A stretch of DNA of 64,000 nt from CAVQHY01 sp963712465 (GTDB taxonomy: Bacteria; Actinomycetota; Thermoleophilia; Gaiellales; Gaiellaceae): positions 1 through 64,000 of the forward strand of contig CAVQHY010000007.1 in NCBI GenBank assembly GCA_963712465.1, read 5' to 3'. Positions 1-7,856 of the stretch are shown here, piece after piece. Position numbers and translations under genes: made by a program. Each line of letters begins with the position of its first letter. Within the stretch, counting starts at the first letter, position 1. The notes beneath the pieces are model-generated. The model was not told the origin of the DNA, searched no databases, and saw only the letters and a list, made by a program, of their open reading frames with translations.

Positions 1-15
1 TTGGGAAACGCGGAG

Positions 16-40
16 CCAACCCGACAACCATGCGGGTTGG
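16..40. terminator. Hairpin, terminator-like
   Basis: Perfect 8-bp inverted repeat CCAACCCG / CGGGTTGG with a 9-nt loop. No clear T-run follows on either strand. It may end a gene lying to the left of the window. From here to about 300 I see no convincing gene. Confidence 0.35.
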
Positions 41-309
41 AGCCCCGTGCGGGCCAGAGCGCGGGCCAGTCGCTGAGCGAAGATGGAACGGCCGCTCAGT
101 ACAACATCCTGAGCGACTCGGCCTCACGGGCGCTGTTGCGCGAACCCAGCGGCTAGGCGCGGCCGGTGCGCCGTCGCCGGGCGTCCTTCGCGAGGACCGC
201 GGCGAGCGGGTCGCTCCCACGGATCGCGCCGGCCACTCCTGTCGTACGCGCCGTGAACACTCGCTGCCTCGTTGAGTAAGGTTGCGGTGTCGATCCTGGC
301 GACCGGGGT

Positions 310-315
310 TAGAGT
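310..315 (+). promoter_or_regulatory. -10 box TAGAGT upstream of the flavoprotein
   Basis: TAGAGT matches the actinobacterial TANNNT -10 pattern. Transcription would start near 322, giving a leader of about 65 nt before the ATG at 388. No -35 is evident. Confidence 0.35.
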
Positions 316-387
316 CGGGTCTCCGAGGGCACGAATGTGCCAGCAGGGAATCCGATGCCGCGACGGTCACGAACTGAAGACGAGACG

Positions 388-1098
388 ATGCGGGCGACGA
401 TCAAGGAGAAGCGCGAGGTCGCGAAGGGGACACTGTTCGTGACCTTCGACCTCCAGGGCGAGGAGGTCGACTTCAAGCCGGGGCAGTACTTCTTCGTCAC
501 GTTGCCCGACGTCGGCCACCAGGACGAGAAAGGCCTTCGCCGGCATATCAGCGTCGTGACGTCGCCAAGGGAGAAGGGCGTGCTCGGCCTCGCCACGAGA
601 ATACGTGACACCGCCTTCAAGCGAACGCTCGTCGAACTGAAGGTGGGCTCCGAGGTCGACGTCGAGCCGCCCAAAGGGAAGTTCATGCTGCCCGACGACA
701 CCTCGCGCCCGCTCGTCTTCGTCGCCGGCGGCATCGGGATCACTGTCTTTCGCAGCATGCTTCGCTATATCGCCGAGGAGCACCTTCCGGATCGCGTCAC
801 GTTGATCTACTCGAATCGCGACCGCGAGTCGACGGCGTTCCTCGACGAACTACGCGAGCTCGAACGGGAGCTCGAGGGCTTCCGGCTCGTCGTGACGATG
901 ACCGAGGACACTGGTTGGGACGGCGAATCGCGGAAGATCGACGCCCAGTTCTTCGACGAGTACCTCGAAGGCGATCTGAACCAGTACACGTTCCTCGTCG
1001 CCGGCCCGCCGGGGATGACCGAGGCGATGGAGAAGGCGTTGGGGGAAGCGGGAGTGAAGGAGGAGAACGTCATCGCCGAGCATTACACGGGCTATTGA
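388..1098 (+). CDS. Ferredoxin-NADP reductase-like FAD oxidoreductase
   Basis: A 236-residue flavoprotein of the FNR superfamily. An N-terminal FAD-binding beta-barrel carries RRHISVVTSP where the family has RxYS. The NAD(P)-binding half contains FVAGGIGITVFRSML (GGxGxTP-like), a LIYSNRDRES strand, and the C-terminal VAGPPGMTEAM plus an aromatic terminus (HYTGY). It should pass electrons between NAD(P)H and a partner; no ferredoxin domain is fused and none is adjacent. The ATG at 388 starts where the family fold begins (MRATIKEKREV). Longer in-frame starts at 337 (GTG) and 355 add a charged, unconserved stretch. The small gene at 1157 follows after 58 nt and may be cotranscribed. The electron partner cannot be told from sequence. 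Confidence 0.85.
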   Translation: MRATIKEKREVAKGTLFVTFDLQGEEVDFKPGQYFFVTLPDVGHQDEKGLRRHISVVTSPREKGVLGLATRIRDTAFKRTLVELKVGSEVDVEPPKGKFMLPDDTSRPLVFVAGGIGITVFRSMLRYIAEEHLPDRVTLIYSNRDRESTAFLDELRELERELEGFRLVVTMTEDTGWDGESRKIDAQFFDEYLEGDLNQYTFLVAGPPGMTEAMEKALGEAGVKEENVIAEHYTGY

Positions 1099-1156
1099 GC
1101 GGGGACCGCGAGAAGCACCTGCTGGGAGGGACCACCCTCAAGCGAGAGGAGCCGAC

Positions 1157-1387
1157 ATGGCGCAGGCCGAGATTGGATTCGAACGCGACATCCGCCCGCT
1201 GTTCCGGGACAGGGACGTGAAGGAGATGTCCTTCGCCCTCAACCTCGCGTCGTACGACGACGTACGGGAAAACGCAGAAGCGATCTACGGAAAACTTGAG
1301 GACGGCAGCATGCCGTGCGACGGCGCCTGGCCGGCGGACAGGGTGGAGCTTTTCCGCAACTGGATCGACGCCGGCAGACCGCAGTAG
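1157..1387 (+). CDS. Small conserved-looking hypothetical protein
   Basis: A 76-residue soluble protein with AGCGAGAGGAG just before the ATG. The C-terminal half reads GSMPCDGAWP, then ELFRNWIDAG. This resembles the tail of c-type cytochrome-like domains (MPPxxxWxxxxVxxxxxWIxxG), but there is no CxxCH, so haem is not attached in the usual way. It begins DIRPLFRDRDVKEM, which also recalls that domain. It follows the flavoprotein on the same strand. Function unknown; a haem-less relative of such domains is the best structural guess. Confidence 0.65.
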   Translation: MAQAEIGFERDIRPLFRDRDVKEMSFALNLASYDDVRENAEAIYGKLEDGSMPCDGAWPADRVELFRNWIDAGRPQ

Positions 1388-1569
1388 GCAGTCCTCTACA
1401 CCGCAGGATGGGATTCGCTGACGCGCGATCCCAGGCGCGACACACCCGTAAGGCCGGCCGCCCAAGTCGGCCGCGAGCTTCGACAGGCAGGGGAGGCGCT
1501 CGTCGCCTGGTCACGATCGTCGCTACCGACTGAGGCGGCGCCGCTCACGCTGGGGGGTCGACCGAATTT

Positions 1570-1707
1570 CTAATTCGCGCTCGCTTCGACCCCGACCTCG
1601 ACCTCGACCACCTCGAGCACCCCGGCTGCGTCAGGCTCGTCCTCGTCCCAGGCGGCGACCATCGCCTCCGCGTCCTCGCGGCGGACGAACTGGTCGATGA
1701 CGCTCTC
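1570..1707 (-). pseudogene. Degenerate SGF1 small-gene copy A
   Basis: The C-terminal part of a small-gene family found five times between 1.5 and 6.5 kb, here called SGF1. This copy reads FVRREDAEAMVAAWDEDEP, then GVLEVVEVEV, and ends ..SAN-stop. The N-terminal half (TLYGVRDTR.., LVGDVID) is not recognisable upstream. Compare copies at 2717, 3412, 4244 and 6296. Function unknown. Confidence 0.6.
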
Positions 1708-1899
1708 GCACGTTAGAACGAGAAGCTCCCGAAGCGTTAGCGGAGTCCGAGTGGGGTTCGGCTCGCCGGAAAAGGAACTGGCTCGCTCCCCGGACGAGCC
1801 GGAAGGCAAGAGGGTGTTGCTCGCCTGAAACGGATCTGAAACACGACGAGCGCAACCTTCCCCGCGGGAGATCACGTTGCCGCACGAAGGAGGAGTTCG

Positions 1900-2580
1900 A
1901 TGAACATGAACGGAGTGGTCAGGCTGCCTGTCACTGTCGCCGTCGCGACGCTCGCGGTCGTCGCCATCGCCTTGCTCGTGCCGTCGTCGCCGCGATCAGC
2001 GACGGCGCCGCAACGCGGTTCAAGGTATGCAGTGATCGAGAACGGCGTTCGGTTCTCGTTCGCGGTCTCGACCATCGCGGGCTGGGAAAGGTTCACCGTC
2101 GCGACCGGCAAGAAGCCCAGAGGGCGGATCTCTTTCAACAGGTCGATCGTGGGGGCGCAAGGCGCCGAGGCGATCATCTATTGGTCGAGCTTTCCCGACG
2201 GCGACTACGCCGATCCGTGTGCCCGTCTGCTGGGCCGGTCGGTTGGCCCATCGGCCGCCGCTCTCGCGGCTGCAGTGGCGACGGCGCCCGGAACCAGGCT
2301 CGTCAAGGGGCCTTCGAGCGTCACCCTGGGTGGGCAGCCCGCGAAGAACGTTGTGCTCACCGTTGGCAAGAACCTCGGCTGTGACCCTGGGTTCTTCTAC
2401 AGCTGGGATAACTACCGGCTCGGCGGTGCGTTCTGGCACATGAGCGCGGGCGACACGATCCGGGTTTGGATCGTCGCCGTGGACGGGATGCGCCTCTTCA
2501 TCGCAGCCGCGACAAGCGTGCAGTCCGAGTCGGTCAACAAGGAGATCCAGCAGATTGTCGAATCGATCAGGTTCGACTAG
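1900..2580 (+). CDS. Secreted or membrane-anchored hypothetical protein
   Basis: A 226-residue protein with a strong ribosome site (GAAGGAGG) 6-7 nt before ATG 1900. Residues 8-28 form one hydrophobic segment after a short polar start, followed by a Ser/Ala/Pro-rich linker, so it is a signal peptide or signal anchor. The mature part is a mixed alpha/beta domain of about 190 residues with FSFAVSTIAGWERF, a YADPCARLLG motif and a second cysteine in LGCDPGFFYSWDN that could form a disulfide outside the cell. I do not recognise a named family. It stands alone, flanked by SGF1 remnants. Confidence 0.75.
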   Translation: MNMNGVVRLPVTVAVATLAVVAIALLVPSSPRSATAPQRGSRYAVIENGVRFSFAVSTIAGWERFTVATGKKPRGRISFNRSIVGAQGAEAIIYWSSFPDGDYADPCARLLGRSVGPSAAALAAAVATAPGTRLVKGPSSVTLGGQPAKNVVLTVGKNLGCDPGFFYSWDNYRLGGAFWHMSAGDTIRVWIVAVDGMRLFIAAATSVQSESVNKEIQQIVESIRFD

Positions 2581-2716
2581 AGCGAGCCGCACACGCGGCG
2601 GTCATCCGAGACGAACCCGGAGCCGTCCTGCGGACGCTGCGGCGCAGCACCCGGCCTGTGAGGGTGCGTGTTCGGCCCGGAGCGCGGGCTAGTCCAGGCC
2701 CTCCCAGCTCTGCCCT

Positions 2717-2904
2717 AGTTCACGCTCATCTCGACCTCGACCTCGACCACCTCGAGCGCCCCGGCGTCGTCGGGCTCGTCGCGGTTCCAGGCGGCGACCA
2801 TCGCCTCCGCGTCGTCACGGCGGGCGAATAGGTCGATTGTGTCGCCGACGAGGGTGTTGCCAGAAGGTAGGCGTGTCCACGACGCCGTAGAGGATCAGCG
2901 ACAT
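2717..2904 (-). pseudogene. SGF1 copy B, one frameshift
   Basis: Starts ATG (MSLILYGVVDTPT) immediately after the TGA of yccF (TGAATG). The reading then has to shift one base to continue LVGDTIDLFARRDDAEAM, AAWNRDEPDDAG, EVVEVEVEMSVN-stop. The length (188 nt) is not a multiple of three, consistent with a single indel near 2865-2875. This is the most complete copy and gives the family architecture: a beta-strand N-terminus (SLxLYGVxDT), an LVGDxIDLF..RxDAEAM helix, and an acidic EVVEVEVE tail. Likely a recently broken gene in a yccF operon. Confidence 0.65.
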
Positions 2905-3324
2905 TCAGGCGGAGATGACGACGGTTCCGGGGACGTCGCCGTGCATGTCGGACAGTTTGACTACTTCCTTGCCGAAGGGAACGAGGACCGCTGCCGCCAG
3001 CTTGAAGTTCCCCACGCCCAGGGGGATGCCGATGATGGTGAGGCAAAGGAGCACCCCGCTGATCAGGTGGAGCAGCGCGAGCCACCAGCCGGCGAGCACG
3101 AGCCAGAGGATGTTGCCGATCGCGCTCATGGCCTTACGCCGCCCCGCGGTCGGGACCAGCACACGGCCGAACGGCCACAGAACGAACGGCGCGAGCTTGA
3201 ACGCCTGCAACCCGAACGGGATGCCAATGATCGTGATGCAGAGCACCACGCCCGCGATCAGGTAGGCGATCGCGAGCCAGATCCCGCTCAGGACGAGCCA
3301 GATGATGTTCAGGATCAGGCGCGT
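2905..3324 (-). CDS. yccF: YccF-family inner membrane protein, apparent ACG start
   Basis: A DUF307/YccF membrane protein of about 139 residues with the family's duplicated unit: NIIWLVLSGIWLAIAYLIAG then ITIIGIPFGLQAFKLA..LWPFGR, repeated as NILWLVLAGWWLALLHLISG then LTIIGIPLGVGNFKLA..LVPFGKEV. Four hydrophobic segments. Conserved sequence extends upstream of the first ATG/GTG in frame (3249) to an in-frame TGA at 3339. In that stretch the only plausible start is ACG at 3324 (ACG-CGC-CTG-ATC, i.e. M-R-L-I), 6 nt after AGAGGAA. Either ACG is used, or the ATG was lost by one T-to-C change. SGF1 copy B follows without a gap. Role in the family is unknown. Confidence 0.8.
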   Translation of the reverse strand, partial: TRLILNIIWLVLSGIWLAIAYLIAGVVLCITIIGIPFGLQAFKLAPFVLWPFGRVLVPTAGRRKAMSAIGNILWLVLAGWWLALLHLISGVLLCLTIIGIPLGVGNFKLAAAVLVPFGKEVVKLSDMHGDVPGTVVISA

Positions 3325-3411
3325 GGTTGCTTCCTCTGTTCGTCAGCCGGAGGCGATTCTACGGCCGGCGTGACTATGTGGGAGGTGCCGTCGGCCGCTT
3401 CGACTGCCTCG

Positions 3412-3472
3412 TCAGGTCGATCACGTCCCCGACGAGGGAGAGTTCGCCGGCGCCTCGGGTGTCGCGGACTCG
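3412..3472 (-). pseudogene. SGF1 copy C, short remnant
   Basis: About 60 nt matching the middle of SGF1: VRDTRGAGELSLVGDVIDL. Upstream (LYG) and downstream (RRDDAEAM) parts are lost or shifted out of frame. It lies just upstream of yccF on the same strand. Confidence 0.5.
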
Positions 3473-3678
3473 TGTCGCTCGCCGAAGGCTCGACCTTGTG
3501 TGGGAGCAGTGACTCGTGGAAGATGGCTCTCGAGGGCCGAGCAGCGAGGGCTGTTTGCCCGCCCGCTCGTACGGGAATGGTGCCGCCACGCCTTCTGATT
3601 TCGTGCGCTGGTGTTGACGCCGCTGGAGCGCGAGTTCGAGGGTGTCCGCCGTGTTGTCCTGGCGTCTGAGGAGGAGAA

Positions 3679-4176
3679 ATGAAGCGTTTGGCGATTGTCG
3701 GGGGAGTGGTTGCGCTCGCGGTTGTTGCGTTGTCTGTCGGTACTGGTGGTGCACAGCAGCCCGGAGAGCGGACGTTCACCCTGATCGAGGGAGAAGGCGG
3801 GACATTCGGCTTCGTCGACAACCCGCCCAAGTCGAAGGGCCAGACAGAGAAGACGTTCACGACCTCGGTCGGCGACATGCTCGTTTTCGCCAGCCCGCTT
3901 CTCGACGAGGCGAAGGCCCGGGTTGGCACCCTGCATGCCAGCTGTGTTGTCACTCGCGGCGGCAAGACTGGCAAGGCCGCATACCAGTGCACCGCCACCT
4001 TCGTACTCAAGGACGGGGCAATCGCGGTCGACGTGGCCTTCAACGAGGCCCAAGGAGCCAACATCACGATCGCGATCACCGGCGGCACCGGCGCCTACGA
4101 GGGAGCCCGAGGCAGCATCGCCTCCAAGGAAGGGCCGAACGACACGTCCATAGACACGGTTCACCTCCTCCCGTAA
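3679..4176 (+). CDS. Secreted AOC-barrel/dirigent-like protein
   Basis: A 165-residue exported protein. GAGGAGGAG ends 5 nt before the ATG. Residues 1-25 are a classic signal peptide (MKRLAIVGGVVALAVVAL..GGAQ). The mature part ends with ITGGTGAYEGARGSI, the hallmark of the allene-oxide-cyclase-barrel/dirigent-like fold in bacteria, preceded by alternating strands and one cysteine pair (ASCVVT, YQCTATF). The family has no settled enzymatic role in bacteria. It is monocistronic between SGF1 remnants. Confidence 0.75.
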   Translation: MKRLAIVGGVVALAVVALSVGTGGAQQPGERTFTLIEGEGGTFGFVDNPPKSKGQTEKTFTTSVGDMLVFASPLLDEAKARVGTLHASCVVTRGGKTGKAAYQCTATFVLKDGAIAVDVAFNEAQGANITIAITGGTGAYEGARGSIASKEGPNDTSIDTVHLLP

Positions 4177-4243
4177 CAGAAGCCGAGCCACCATCAGACG
4201 GAGAGGCGGGACGCCAAAGCCCGCCTCTCCCTGCTCTTCTCAG

Positions 4244-4433
4244 CTAGTTCGCCCTCACAGCGAGTTCGATCTCAACGACCTGAACCACGCCGACGACTCT
4301 GGCCCGTCCCGGTCCCAGTTGGCGACCCATCGCCTCCGCGTCATCCCGATGGACGAACAGGGTCGATCACGTCGCCGACGAGGGAGGGCTCGCCGTCGTC
4401 TCGGGTGTCACGGACGCCGTAGAGCGTCAACGA
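4244..4433 (-). pseudogene. SGF1 copy D, three indels
   Basis: Reads SLTLYGVRDTRDDGEPSLVG then DVID. After an extra base it becomes LFVHRDDAEAM; after another, VANWDRDGPE; and finally VVGVVQVVEIELAVRAN-stop in the first shifted frame. Three indels in 190 nt make this a dead copy. It gives the best view of the N-terminal half. Confidence 0.65.
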
Positions 4434-5277
4434 CCTAACCGGAGGGTTCGGCGGCGGGGGTGGGTTGCCGTCCACTTTCGACCGGTTGCTTCGCTCTTTC
4501 AAGAAGCCGCTCGAAGGTTGGTGACTTCGCCCTGCCAATGACGAGGAGCTCAGCCAGGAGGATCAAGACTAGGGTCGTGGCGACGCGTCCGCTGTCATAA
4601 GTCCCTGCTGGTCGGTGATGGTCTCCTCTCTCGCCGGGGCGCACTCGTCGCCGACGACTTGCTCTGTACTTGGTCCTCGTGCTCGCTGCCCGCCAAGCGG
4701 AGTGGGATTGACCACTCCGGCGGCGCATCAAGGGCGGCTATGAGCGCCCGTCGGCCACTTGAACGCGCCACGCCCCGGAGCTCCCTTGCGCCGCTCGGGC
4801 GAGCTCGCATGAAAATCTGGCCTCCTTCGCCACGAAGGGACCGCCTCCCCACTTGATTGAGCCCCCGAGCCCCGCACGGCACTCTGGCCCGCACCGTGCG
4901 GCCGGATGGAGGACTGGAGGCGTTGGCTCCTCACCGCGCTCGTCACAGCGACGAAACCATCCTCATGATGCGAAGCGGCCGCAGGGCACCCTCCGGGGCG
5001 CAGGGCCTTCGGCCCGCCCAAGCCCAGAAACGGCTTGAACTGGCACGACACACCTGAACTAGCTCGAACCGTTGCCACCGGGTAGCCAACGGTTCAGGAG
5101 ACCGTTTCCTCGAGGCCGGCGAGAGCGCGAGCGCGATCGTGCTCCGTTCCGGCCTTTAAAAGCGGGGCACGATCGTTCAGGCACGTCTGAAGGTGCGCTG
5201 ATGATTAGTCGGTCGCGGGCCGCCTTCGATCAATTCCGTGACCCCGGAGACGTCCTCGCCGAGCCGCGTCGCGGCGG
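4434..5277. other. 844-nt gap with no recognisable gene
   Basis: I find no reading frame with protein-like composition or a credible ribosome site on either strand. Short open frames here are Arg/Pro/Ser-rich, typical of non-coding high-GC DNA. A TTTAAA near 5156 is the only AT-rich spot. Probably decayed sequence between SGF1 copy D and the gene at 5278. Confidence 0.5.
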
Positions 5278-5682
5278 TTAGTCGATGTCGCTGACGACGA
5301 GGCGAGTGACCTTCAGGCCTCGGAGCCGTCGAGCGATCACCTCGGAGCTGCCCTCTTCGAGCCAGGTTGCCTCTTCGTCGGGGCGCGTGACCACCACCAC
5401 CTCGTCCGCGGCGAAGTCACGCAGCGCATCCTCAGCGGCAAGCAGCGGATCCGAGTCGCCGGCCGATGCCTCTGTCTGTTGCGAGGGCAGCGCGTCAGCG
5501 ATCGAGGATGCTGTGTCGTCGGCCCTCTCTCGCGCGTCGTCATCCGCGTTCGTGAGCCACTGCAGGCGGGATTGGTGCACGGCGGGCACGACGACCCGCA
5601 ACTCGTCGATGTCGTCGCCGAGCGCCGCCCGCAACGCGCCGACGGGCCATTCCGAAGAGCTGATTACGAGGACGTTTCGCAT
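5278..5682 (-). CDS. Usp-like protein related to the GABA-permease C-terminal domain
   Basis: A 134-residue soluble alpha/beta protein: MRNVLVISSSEWP, VVVPAVHQSRLQWLTNADDDAR, a GDSDPLLAAEDAL helix, DEVVVVTRPDE, then WLEEGSSEVIARRL and VTRLVVSD. This matches the actinobacterial stand-alone version of the universal-stress-like domain at the end of GABA permease-like proteins. AGAGGTGAAG lies upstream of the ATG. The family probably binds a nucleotide, but no clear ATP-binding loop is visible. Solitary gene. Confidence 0.65.
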   Translation of the reverse strand: MRNVLVISSSEWPVGALRAALGDDIDELRVVVPAVHQSRLQWLTNADDDARERADDTASSIADALPSQQTEASAGDSDPLLAAEDALRDFAADEVVVVTRPDEEATWLEEGSSEVIARRLRGLKVTRLVVSDID

Positions 5683-5816
5683 GATTGTGGCTTCACCTCT
5701 TATTGGCGGCGCGTGTCGCGGAATGCTCGCCGAGGCTACGGTACGCGCTTAGTGTACGAGCCGTAACGCTCGGTTTTGCTTGCGGTGAGGTAGTTGTGAT
5801 ACGTGAGCAGTGAGAC

Positions 5817-5846
5817 GTTCAGCGTCGACGGGTTCAGCGTCGACGG
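5817..5846. repeat. Perfect 15-bp tandem repeat x2
   Basis: GTTCAGCGTCGACGG occurs twice head to tail, 55 nt before the cupin start at 5901. It may be an operator pair or slippage product. Confidence 0.8.
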
Positions 5847-5900
5847 CGCACAAGAGTCGGTTTGCACAATCGCGAAGTCCACGAGTTAGGGGGAAGCCCA

Positions 5901-6263
5901 ATGCCAGGAATCGAGATCAAACCTCTCGACAGTCCCGACGAGACCCGCCCGTTCGCCGACAAGGGCCGAGCTGAGATCGTGAACATCGGCGGGCAGGCGG
6001 TGCTGCACGGGTACTTCGAGCCAGGCTGGCGCTGGAGCGAGCACATCAAACCGATCGCGGGCACAGACAGCTGCCAGTCGTCTCACTTCCTCTACGTGGT
6101 AGGCGGCCGCATGAAGGTCGTGATGGAGGACGGCAGCGAGGGCGAGTGCGGCCCCGGCGACGTCGTCAAGATCGAGCCTGGCCATGACGCCTGGGTTCTC
6201 GGCGACGACACGTGCGAAGTCGTCGACTTCGGCGCGATACCAACATACGCACAGCGGCAATAG
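5901..6263 (+). CDS. Single-domain cupin
   Basis: A 120-residue cupin. TAGGGGGAAG precedes ATG 5901; a longer start at 5862 adds an unconserved stretch. The barrel shows GYFEPGWRWSEHIKP, HFLYVVGGRMKVVMEDG, GPGDVVKIEPGHDAWVLGDD and EVVDFG. Cupin motif 1 is reduced (WSEHIKP, one His), so metal binding is uncertain. The second cupin in this window (58340) has the same WSTHMKP / IEAGHDAWVVGDEP pattern, so both belong to one subfamily. Sensor or small-molecule binder; substrate unknown. Confidence 0.8.
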   Translation: MPGIEIKPLDSPDETRPFADKGRAEIVNIGGQAVLHGYFEPGWRWSEHIKPIAGTDSCQSSHFLYVVGGRMKVVMEDGSEGECGPGDVVKIEPGHDAWVLGDDTCEVVDFGAIPTYAQRQ

Positions 6264-6295
6264 GCCCAGCACACGCACTGCAGCTAGTTCGCCGG

Positions 6296-6472
6296 TACAA
6301 CACCCGAGACGGCCACACCGAACCGTCGCTCGTCGGCGACGTGACGAGCTTTTCGTCGCGACCGTGAGGCGCGGAAGTGATAGTCGCAAACTGGGATCGA
6401 GACTAGCCGCAGGACGGCTGGGTGCTCGAGATCGTGGAGGTGGAGGTCGACGTGTCGACGTCGTTGAACTAG
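6296..6472 (+). pseudogene. SGF1 copy E, opposite strand
   Basis: The only plus-strand copy: EPSLVGDV, then after stops and shifts AEVIVANWDRD, GWVLEIVEVEVDVSTSLN-stop. At its left edge (6284-6297) sits the tail signature of a minus-strand copy (..PAN-stop; the AGCTAGTTCGCC also seen at copy D). Two inverted copies may have recombined here. Confidence 0.55.
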
Positions 6473-6561
6473 ACCAAGCCGGACGTCTGGACGATCGAGA
6501 GGCTGATTCAGTTCGTTCGTCCAGTAGTCCCGGCTCGTCGCGAAGCGGAGAATCATGGCTG

Positions 6562-6628
6562 CCGGGAGGCTTTCTCCGGACCCCTTCGATCCGGCCCTCG
6601 CCCCATGCGGTCCGTACCAGCCTCCCGG
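6562..6628. other. Two-helix imperfect hairpin
   Basis: Outer helix CCGGGAGGC / GCCTCCCGG (6562-6570 with 6620-6628), small internal loop, inner helix CGGACC / GGTCCG (6577-6582 with 6609-6614), 26-nt apical loop. It sits in a gene-free stretch (6473-6901). Could be a structured RNA or the end of a lost mobile element. The rest of the gap shows nothing gene-like. Confidence 0.4.
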
Positions 6629-6901
6629 CCCACTCAAACCTTGGGGGCCAAGCCCCTAGCGATCCCCGCCCGGTGCTCACGGCAAACACCGCCGAAGCTC
6701 GGATCGCTCGAAGCAAACCACGGAGGCTTGGCCTCACAGCGGCCTACGGCCTCGTCACGGATCTGTGAAGTCTGCGCGAGATCCTGGTTAGGTCGGGCCG
6801 CGTGCGGGAAGGTGTCGGGTAGGGAGTCCTGTCACAATTCTGGGGGGAAGGCGTCCGCGCCCGGGCTCCCCCACCGGTTTCTGGTGATCGTGGGGTTGGT
6901 G

Positions 6902-7732
6902 TTAGTCGGCGGTAGCGAGGCGCAAAGCCGGGCGGTTGGGTTTGAGCGTTTTTCGCTCGTAGAGGCGCTTGTCGGCGAGTCGGCCGAGGCCGAGGGCGTC
7001 TGTGGCTTCGGTTGGGTAGACAGCCCAGCCGAGCGTGATGTCTGCTCCTTGGTTGTGTAGTGCATTCTCGAGCTGTTGCACGAGCTCCCAGGCCTCGTTC
7101 TCCGATCGGGTTGAGACGAGTGCGGCGAACTCGTCCCCGCCTACCCGCGCGACGACGTCCCCGGAGCAGACTGAATCTTGAAGGAGGACGGCGGCCCGTC
7201 TGATCGCCCGATCGCCCTCGGCATGCCCATTCGCGTCGTTGATCCGCTTCAGATAGTCGATGTCGCCGTAGAGAAGTCCGAACGCCCGACCGGTCGTCAT
7301 GCGAGTGGCGAGCGCCTCCTCAAAGCCGCGCGAATTGAGAAGACCGGTGAGATGATCGCGCTCAGCCAGGTCCTTGAGTTCGAGCAACGCCGCCCGGTTA
7401 CGAGTGGCGAACCAGCCAAAGGCAAAGCCGACCACCACGAACGTGACGAGCCTGATCGTCGTCGCGAGCGTGACGAGAGACGCCGGAGGCAGATGCGGGT
7501 TGCCAACCACGCCGACCGAATAGAGGGCAGCTGCGAGCAGGCCGCCGACAGCGCCCGTACTCGGGCCCGTAGCCATCGCAAGCAGCATGATCGCGAGATA
7601 GAAGAGATGCCCCGTCCCAAGCCCCGGCCGCTCGAACACAAGCACGAGCATGTAGACGACGCCAAACACGCAAGCGGACGTGCAGGCAAGCAGCCAGCGA
7701 GAACGCACGCTTGCGAACACTTCCCTGACCAT
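6902..7732 (-). CDS. Membrane GGDEF diguanylate cyclase
   Basis: A 276-residue protein from ATG 7732. The N-terminus holds about four hydrophobic helices (LLACTSACVFGVVYMLVLVF; GHLFYLAIMLLAMATG; VGGLLAAALYSVGVVG; IRLVTFVVVGFAFGWFATR). A GGDEF domain then begins at DHLTGLLNSRGFEEAL with intact RVGGDEFAALV, so it can probably make c-di-GMP from GTP. The inhibitory I-site, normally RxxD five residues before GGDEF, reads CSGD, so product inhibition is likely lost. No EAL domain is fused. The STAS half of the chimera at 7857 starts 124 nt away, divergently. The membrane part has no recognised ligand domain. Confidence 0.85.
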   Translation of the reverse strand: MVREVFASVRSRWLLACTSACVFGVVYMLVLVFERPGLGTGHLFYLAIMLLAMATGPSTGAVGGLLAAALYSVGVVGNPHLPPASLVTLATTIRLVTFVVVGFAFGWFATRNRAALLELKDLAERDHLTGLLNSRGFEEALATRMTTGRAFGLLYGDIDYLKRINDANGHAEGDRAIRRAAVLLQDSVCSGDVVARVGGDEFAALVSTRSENEAWELVQQLENALHNQGADITLGWAVYPTEATDALGLGRLADKRLYERKTLKPNRPALRLATAD

Positions 7733-7856
7733 GACCCTCAACCGAGCAGCTGTCCTCCCCCAATCGAGGAGAAGCCAAACCGCGCACGCAGGTCGACCCC
7801 ACGTCGAGCCGCCTCGCGCCAATGGTTGAAGGGCGACTACGCCCGAGAGTAGATTC

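Noticed and set aside
30..275. 81-codon plus-strand frame at the window start
   Set aside because: Arg/Gly/Pro-rich, no ribosome site, no family resemblance.
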